Shown here: one piece after another, positions 59,641-64,000 of the stretch | How positions within the stretch are numbered: the first letter of the stretch is position 1 | How the letters are laid out: each line of letters begins with the position of its first letter | DNA from: Rhea pennata | Taxonomy: Eukaryota; Chordata; Aves; Rheiformes; Rheidae | NCBI RefSeq assembly: GCF_028389875.1 | Contig: NC_084670.1 | Coordinates: 36,229,155 to 36,293,154, forward strand | Reading direction: 5' to 3' | DNA: 64,000 bases | Notes under the pieces: generated by a model | Database searches by the model: none | The model's input: only the letters and a program-made list of their open reading frames with translations | Told to the model about the DNA's origin: nothing | Position numbers and translations under genes: made by a program

Positions 59641-59723
59641 CCCTCCTGTGCAAAGCGCTGCACACAGCGCTGCCTCTCTTAGCTGCACTCGCCCAGGGAC
59701 CCTGGCCTCCAGGGCCCCTTAAC

Positions 59724-59980
59724 TGCAGGCACCCAGGCACCCAGACCACATTCCCCCCACAGATCCAGACATCCGCTGCCCCCAGGGAACCAGGTGTCTG
59801 GGGACCCCGCGTCAGAGGCCAGTACCCTCTCACCAGGTTTGTTTAGATAGTCCACACACGGAGAGTGCAACGCTTAATAGCAAAATGTGCAATCGCAACA
59901 TTTACTTCTCTGAAGAGGTCTGATATTACATGGGGTTCTTGATTCAGCAAAGCGAGGCAGCAATATACGGAGACCACACT
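59724..59980 (-). repeat. Diverged direct repeat pair, copy 2 (right arm)
   Basis: Mirror of 12314-12570. Partner copy lies at 61197-61459. Confidence 0.7.
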
Positions 59981-60669
59981 ACAAAACCTGGGGCTATGTG
60001 CGGTGTAAATGAGTGCATAGGGTGGCTGGGACCCACAGGATGGGAAGTCACAATCTCCTCTTTTCAAACAGTTAATGCTGCCCAATACTTCCGTTCCCAG
60101 CTCCGTACTGCTTTTTTCTTCAGCCGATCCTACAGAGGTCTTGCTAGGACCCTGGCTCCAGGAACGCGTGCGCTCCAAAACCCCCACCGTCCTCCAACAG
60201 CTCGCAATTCCGTGTTATCAGAAGGTGCCGGCTTATTTTGTAGCTCTGTTAATACAGATTCTGGCGCAGACTCCCATCCTCCTAGCCATCGGCTACCTAA
60301 AAATAAAGGACCTCTTTGTGCAATTTTTGCCAGGCAACAGTGGCACTAGGTCTAAGACCTTGGGGTGGGCCATTAAAAGTGTATTGGATTCTACCCCAAG
60401 TCGAAGCAAAATTGCGGTTGTCCTGCTCTTGTATTGCGATTGGAAAGAGCATAGCTTTTCTATCTAACACGCCCATCCACGGAAAAACACGTTCATTTAT
60501 TGTACTAGCTAGCGCTACTACATTAAGGAATGGTGGCTCTTAAAGGGCCACTTGCTTTAATTAAGGTCCTATAGTCAAGAGTCACGTGGCACGTCCCATC
60601 TGTCTATTTATCTATCTGTCTATCCATCCTTTCCTTAAACAGGCCATACTGGGCTGTTAGATGGTGAGT

Positions 60670-60670
<1 letters not shown>

Positions 60671-60702
<32 letters not shown>
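60671..60702. repeat. Poly(T) run of about 32
   Basis: The mirror in the left arm (11598-11627) is an A-rich run interrupted by C residues every 5-6 bases. The right run is pure T. This is a fast-changing simple repeat and also a place where sequencing or assembly may err. Confidence 0.85.
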
Positions 60703-61196
60703 CTGTAATACCCCATTGCTCTAATTGTTTGACTAATGTGCCACAGGTTTCATGGCAGGAGCAGGGAGCTTACACTGAGGAACCTTAACTGCTTTGCTGT
60801 TAGGCAGGAGCGGGGCTAGCTGTAGGAGATTCCTCAGCTTAATCGTGCGGAGATGATTTTTTCCTGCAGTTGGAGGACTCCTAGTTTCCTACTTCCCTAG
60901 CTCTCTATCCAAGACTGTCCTTTCAGGAACCCCATTCCCAGAAGATTCATTTTGCCCAGTAACAACCACGGTCCTGTGGTACAGCCACCAGACAATATTA
61001 ATTTAGCCCCTACAACTGGGTAAGTGCTAAATGCACCATTACCACCTACAGCTGCAACTGACGGCTTCCTTGCAAGCACTTCCCCTTGGTAGGGACGCTC
61101 AGCTATGCCTGCAACCCGTCCTCCTGCGCCAGTCACAGGTTGGGGTACACCTAGCACTTACAAGCTGGGAAAGCTCCACTTTCTTCTGCTCCTTGT

Positions 61197-61459
61197 TCAG
61201 CATGCCCTCTCCCCGGGGACACAGGCGTTTGGGCCGTACTCCTCCCTCCCAGGGACCCAAGAGTTCAGGACCCTGCTCCCCAGGTCAGAGACCAATACCC
61301 TCCGACCAGCTTCTTTTGACAGTCCACACATGCAGGCCGTGATGCTTCCAAGCAAAATGTGTAACAGCAACACTTACTTCTCGGAAGAGGTTTGATGTTA
61401 CACAGGTTCTTGATGCAGCAGAGCGATACAGCAACCTGTGCTAACCACACTACAAGTGT
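61197..61459 (-). repeat. Diverged direct repeat pair, copy 1 (right arm)
   Basis: Mirror of 10838-11100, with small deletions near 61285 relative to the left copy. Confidence 0.7.
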
Positions 61460-62044
61460 AAGTTACCCTTAGCAAAATAGAGCAAGTGCAATATACAGTT
61501 CAGCCCCCATCCCTCTGTGATCCCTGTTACCGGTCTCTAGCACATGATCACCATCACAACGCTGGGCTTCCCCAGGCACTGGGAGGGAAGATGGGGGGGG
61601 GAGGGGTTGACTAAGGTGGGGGTCAGCCACCCTCCTCAGATGACCTCAGGGAGAAGCATTTCCCACAGCTGATCCACTCAGCCAAGGGAGAGTCTGATGA
61701 CCCTCCCTCTGCCAGACCTCTTTCTCCAAAGCAAAGGCTGCCCTTCGCTCCTGCTTTATGGGTCAGTCACACCCCACCCCTTGGCTCAGACCCACATTGA
61801 CGGATTCCTGGGGTGGTGCACTGAGCTTAAGCCATTCCTCCTGAGAAGGACCAGCCCTCTTGCCTGCACACACTGTGGCAGGGAGAGCTGTGAAACCTGT
61901 AGTTGACAAGAGGTTGGTAGGTGATTAAACTTGAGTTTTTAAGGTAACAGGTCAATATCGAGCTCCCAACAAGTAACAAGACAGTGACTCTGAACAGTAG
62001 GAACACAGGATGCATCACTAGTTGCAGCACATTGGTGGCTTCTA

Positions 62045-63620
62045 GTGGCCAGCCTTTCAAGATGTCGTACCAATGTGGTTCAGGAGCCTGGGAACTTTGG
62101 CAACGGGAGGTACCGCCTGGAGACTCTTAAAACCTCTGCTGTAAATTCTGGTCAGGAAATGGGAACTAGACCTGGTGTGAAAAAGGCGATGCCCTTAGCC
62201 AAGGTATTGGAAAACTGGAAGAAGATAACTGGGGTTGTAGGCTTGTCAAGGAAACGAGCAGTAACGTTATGTCAGGAAGATTGGCCAGCACTGATCTGTC
62301 TAGGAGGGCTTGCCCAGTGAAGGGGCTTTTAATCAAAAGAAATTGGCACTACTACAAAAGTATCCTGGAGGACAAAAAGCCTCAACAAATGGATTATTGG
62401 TATGCATGGGATAATTGGGCGTATGATTAGCATAAGGAAAACAGTTGAAAAAATTTGCCTAAGTCTCAGGTTGCGACTTCAGCATCAATTTTAAATCATC
62501 CAACCAATTCAACTAGTTTGCCCGTGGAATCCATTCCACCCTATGCACCTCCTTCCTCTGCCTCTCCCATAACCCCTCCCATATTAGCTCCTGTTGCTCC
62601 CACTGGCAGCGATCCAATGGTTCCTAATGTTGTTCCTAATCCAGCTGCAATGCAACCAGGAGCAGATGGCCAGGGGGGGGGGGGGGGGTGAGGGAGCAGG
62701 AGGAGGCTGATGCACCTCCCCCAGTACTGCACAGCTATACAAAACAACCCTGGGATAACAACCCTGGAATCCCAGAGACTTGGCTAGATGGCACAGTAAA
62801 ATGCCAATGGTTAAGGGAGGATGCACAAAAATGTGCTGGGGGTTTCCCAATATATGCACTGGGTATAACTCATCATGGGGAGATGTTCAAATTTTGTTAA
62901 AAGAGTTGTTTTGATCAGATGAGAAAGAAAAAATACTGGAAAAAGACACAGAACTGCCAAGGCAAACGGGAGGAAAGAGGGCCACGCGGCCGGCCAGCGA
63001 CCCCACCTGGGACTACAAGAAGGCAGGGGAGAGGGCTGCCTGCCAAAGAACAATCAGAAATTTGGTGGAAGCTAATAGAGCTTACAGAGGAGGAGGAGGA
63101 GGAGTGAATTGGTCTACGGCACAGCAACGCAGGCAGAGGCCAAAGGAACAGCCCAGTGATTACTGGGGAAGACTGCAACAAGCCCTGTTAAAATACAGGG
63201 GAATGACACAACAGAACTTCAGTCATGAGTTAGCGTATCTGTAGACCAGGTGGCTTCTGATATAAGGGAGTACTTTACAGAATGTATGCCCGGATGGCAA
63301 GGGGAAACTCCACAGAAAGTTTTGAGTGTAGCTGTTCATACATACGATGGAAGAGAAGAGCGACAAACCACAGAACTAGCAAAAGAAAGGAGGCAAGAGA
63401 AGCAGCAAGAGACTACTCTGCTGGCAGCAGCGTTGTTGTCATTGCAATGATTATAAGGAAAAGGGACTGGAAGAAGGCTTCCTCCTTGAAGAGGATGAGG
63501 CAGAGGCCGGGGAGGATTCAATTACAGAGTCGAGGAAGCAGCGCGAAGACCAAGGGGAGACTGGGAGAAGAGATGTAACTGTTGTGGAGAGGCTGGGCAT
63601 TGAAAAAGGGAATGTCACTT
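62045..63620 (+). pseudogene. ERV-B gag remnant, right copy
   Basis: Matrix-like text (NWKKITGVVGLSRKR and QEDWPAL) opens the region. Stops or frame changes occur at 62321, after the poly(G) run at 62672-62688, at 63240 and within the CCHC knuckle, where a TGA lies between the histidine and the last cysteine. The poly(G) run differs in length from the left copy. Shared stops in both arms show that the element was already dead before duplication or has been homogenised since. Confidence 0.85.
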
Positions 63621-63799
63621 CAGCCTAGAGAATTTGGGAGAGAAATGGATACGAGAGATTTGAGACGAGAATTCAGGCACGGTGATCAGCACCACCAATG
63701 ACTGGAGGCGTGGGACTTGGAAAACTCAGTGGAGGCTGAGGTCTATGGGATGTGGAACACTCAATTAGACCATAAAGGGCATGTAACTGGGAAAACAGG

Positions 63800-64000
63800 G
63801 AAACAGAAGGTCGAGTTTTTCATTGATACAGGGGCAACTTTGTCACTTCTAAACTTTGTTCTGCAGGGTGCTCTATTGTAAGATTAAATATTGATACAAG
63901 GGGTAACTGGAAAGGGGGAACAGGCCTTACGTAAACCATTACGACTGGCCACAGGTAAGAAGGGAGCATGGCGAAGATTTGTGATAGCAGAAGACTCACC
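63800..64000 (+). pseudogene. ERV-B protease remnant, right copy, cut by window edge
   Basis: The active-site word FFIDTGATLSLL is readable, the DTGA type of retroviral aspartic proteases. A stop follows within about 15 codons in that frame. The rest is outside the window. Confidence 0.7.

Larger units (their letters stand above)
37379..64000 (-). repeat. Right arm of the palindrome, runs off the window
   Basis: Reverse-complement partner of 8300-33764, about 1.16 kb longer. The extra length comes mainly from two right-only segments (about 1,008 bp within 51079-52090 and about 603 bp near 55787-56388), offset by a 390-bp loss near 55082. This arm holds the more complete ATAD2-like gene. It ends inside the protease region of ERV-B at the window edge, so the true arm length is unknown. 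Confidence 0.97.
62045..64000 (+). mobile_element. ERV-B, right copy: gag and start of pro-pol
   Basis: Mirror of 8300-10250, cut by the window edge. Order on the + strand: matrix-like frame (62045-62320), proline-rich linker (62455-62691), capsid-like stretch (about 62690-63450), nucleocapsid knuckle (about 63570-63615) and protease segment (63805-63860). It is probably followed by polymerase outside the window, since the left copy continues that way. Confidence 0.85.

Noticed and set aside
8300-64000. Palindrome as a simple assembly artefact
   Set aside because: Private indels of 1,008, 603 and 390 bp, several small indels and many substitutions separate the arms, and a unique spacer lies between them. 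Haplotype mis-joining is still possible and is listed as a check.

Overview
The window looks like bird nuclear DNA. It has short 3' ends of CR1 LINEs (about 18895, 29640, 36000, 41400 and 53200), two decayed gammaretrovirus-like endogenous retroviruses, and a split vertebrate gene with GT-AG introns. No bacterial-type gene is present.

The dominant structure is a large palindrome. The left arm (at least 8300-33764) is the reverse complement of the right arm (37379 to the window end at 64000). A 3,614-bp single-copy spacer (33765-37378) separates them. Mirror positions sum to 71143 near the spacer and drift to 72300 at the edge because of a few arm-specific indels. The main ones are about 1,008 bp present only in the right arm (within 51079-52090), about 603 bp present only in the right arm (about 55787-56388), and about 390 bp present only in the left arm (about 16676-17065). 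Elsewhere the arms differ by scattered substitutions. The outer end of the palindrome is not visible, so bases 1-8299 may also be duplicated beyond the window.

Each arm carries an ATAD2-like AAA+ ATPase gene: left copy on the + strand (about 19431-29560), right copy on the - strand (about 41587-52719). The 3' ends face each other across the spacer. The right copy has all AAA1 and AAA2 exons with normal splice sites. The left copy has lost two consecutive exons (112 + 116 bp = 76 codons, in frame) that start the AAA1 region. Neither copy has a recognisable bromodomain, although the exons on both sides of its expected place are present. Upstream lies a tandem array of 228-bp units carrying an ATAD2-type basic exon. 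In the right arm three units form one uninterrupted open frame with an N-terminal segment (54431-55321); in the left arm it is broken by a 2-bp length change.

Outside the gene, each arm holds a CpG-rich minisatellite and G-rich block (left about 12750-14290), a pair of diverged ~250-bp direct repeats, and the gag end of a retrovirus-like element (ERV-B). The left flank continues ERV-B into pol, with a likely nested solo LTR, and then has an unrelated pol-bearing element (ERV-A, 1-3110). The spacer holds a CpG island and a CR1 copy.

A retroelement-rich palindrome with a duplicated, altered chromatin-ATPase gene fits an ampliconic region, possibly on a sex chromosome. That placement is inference only.
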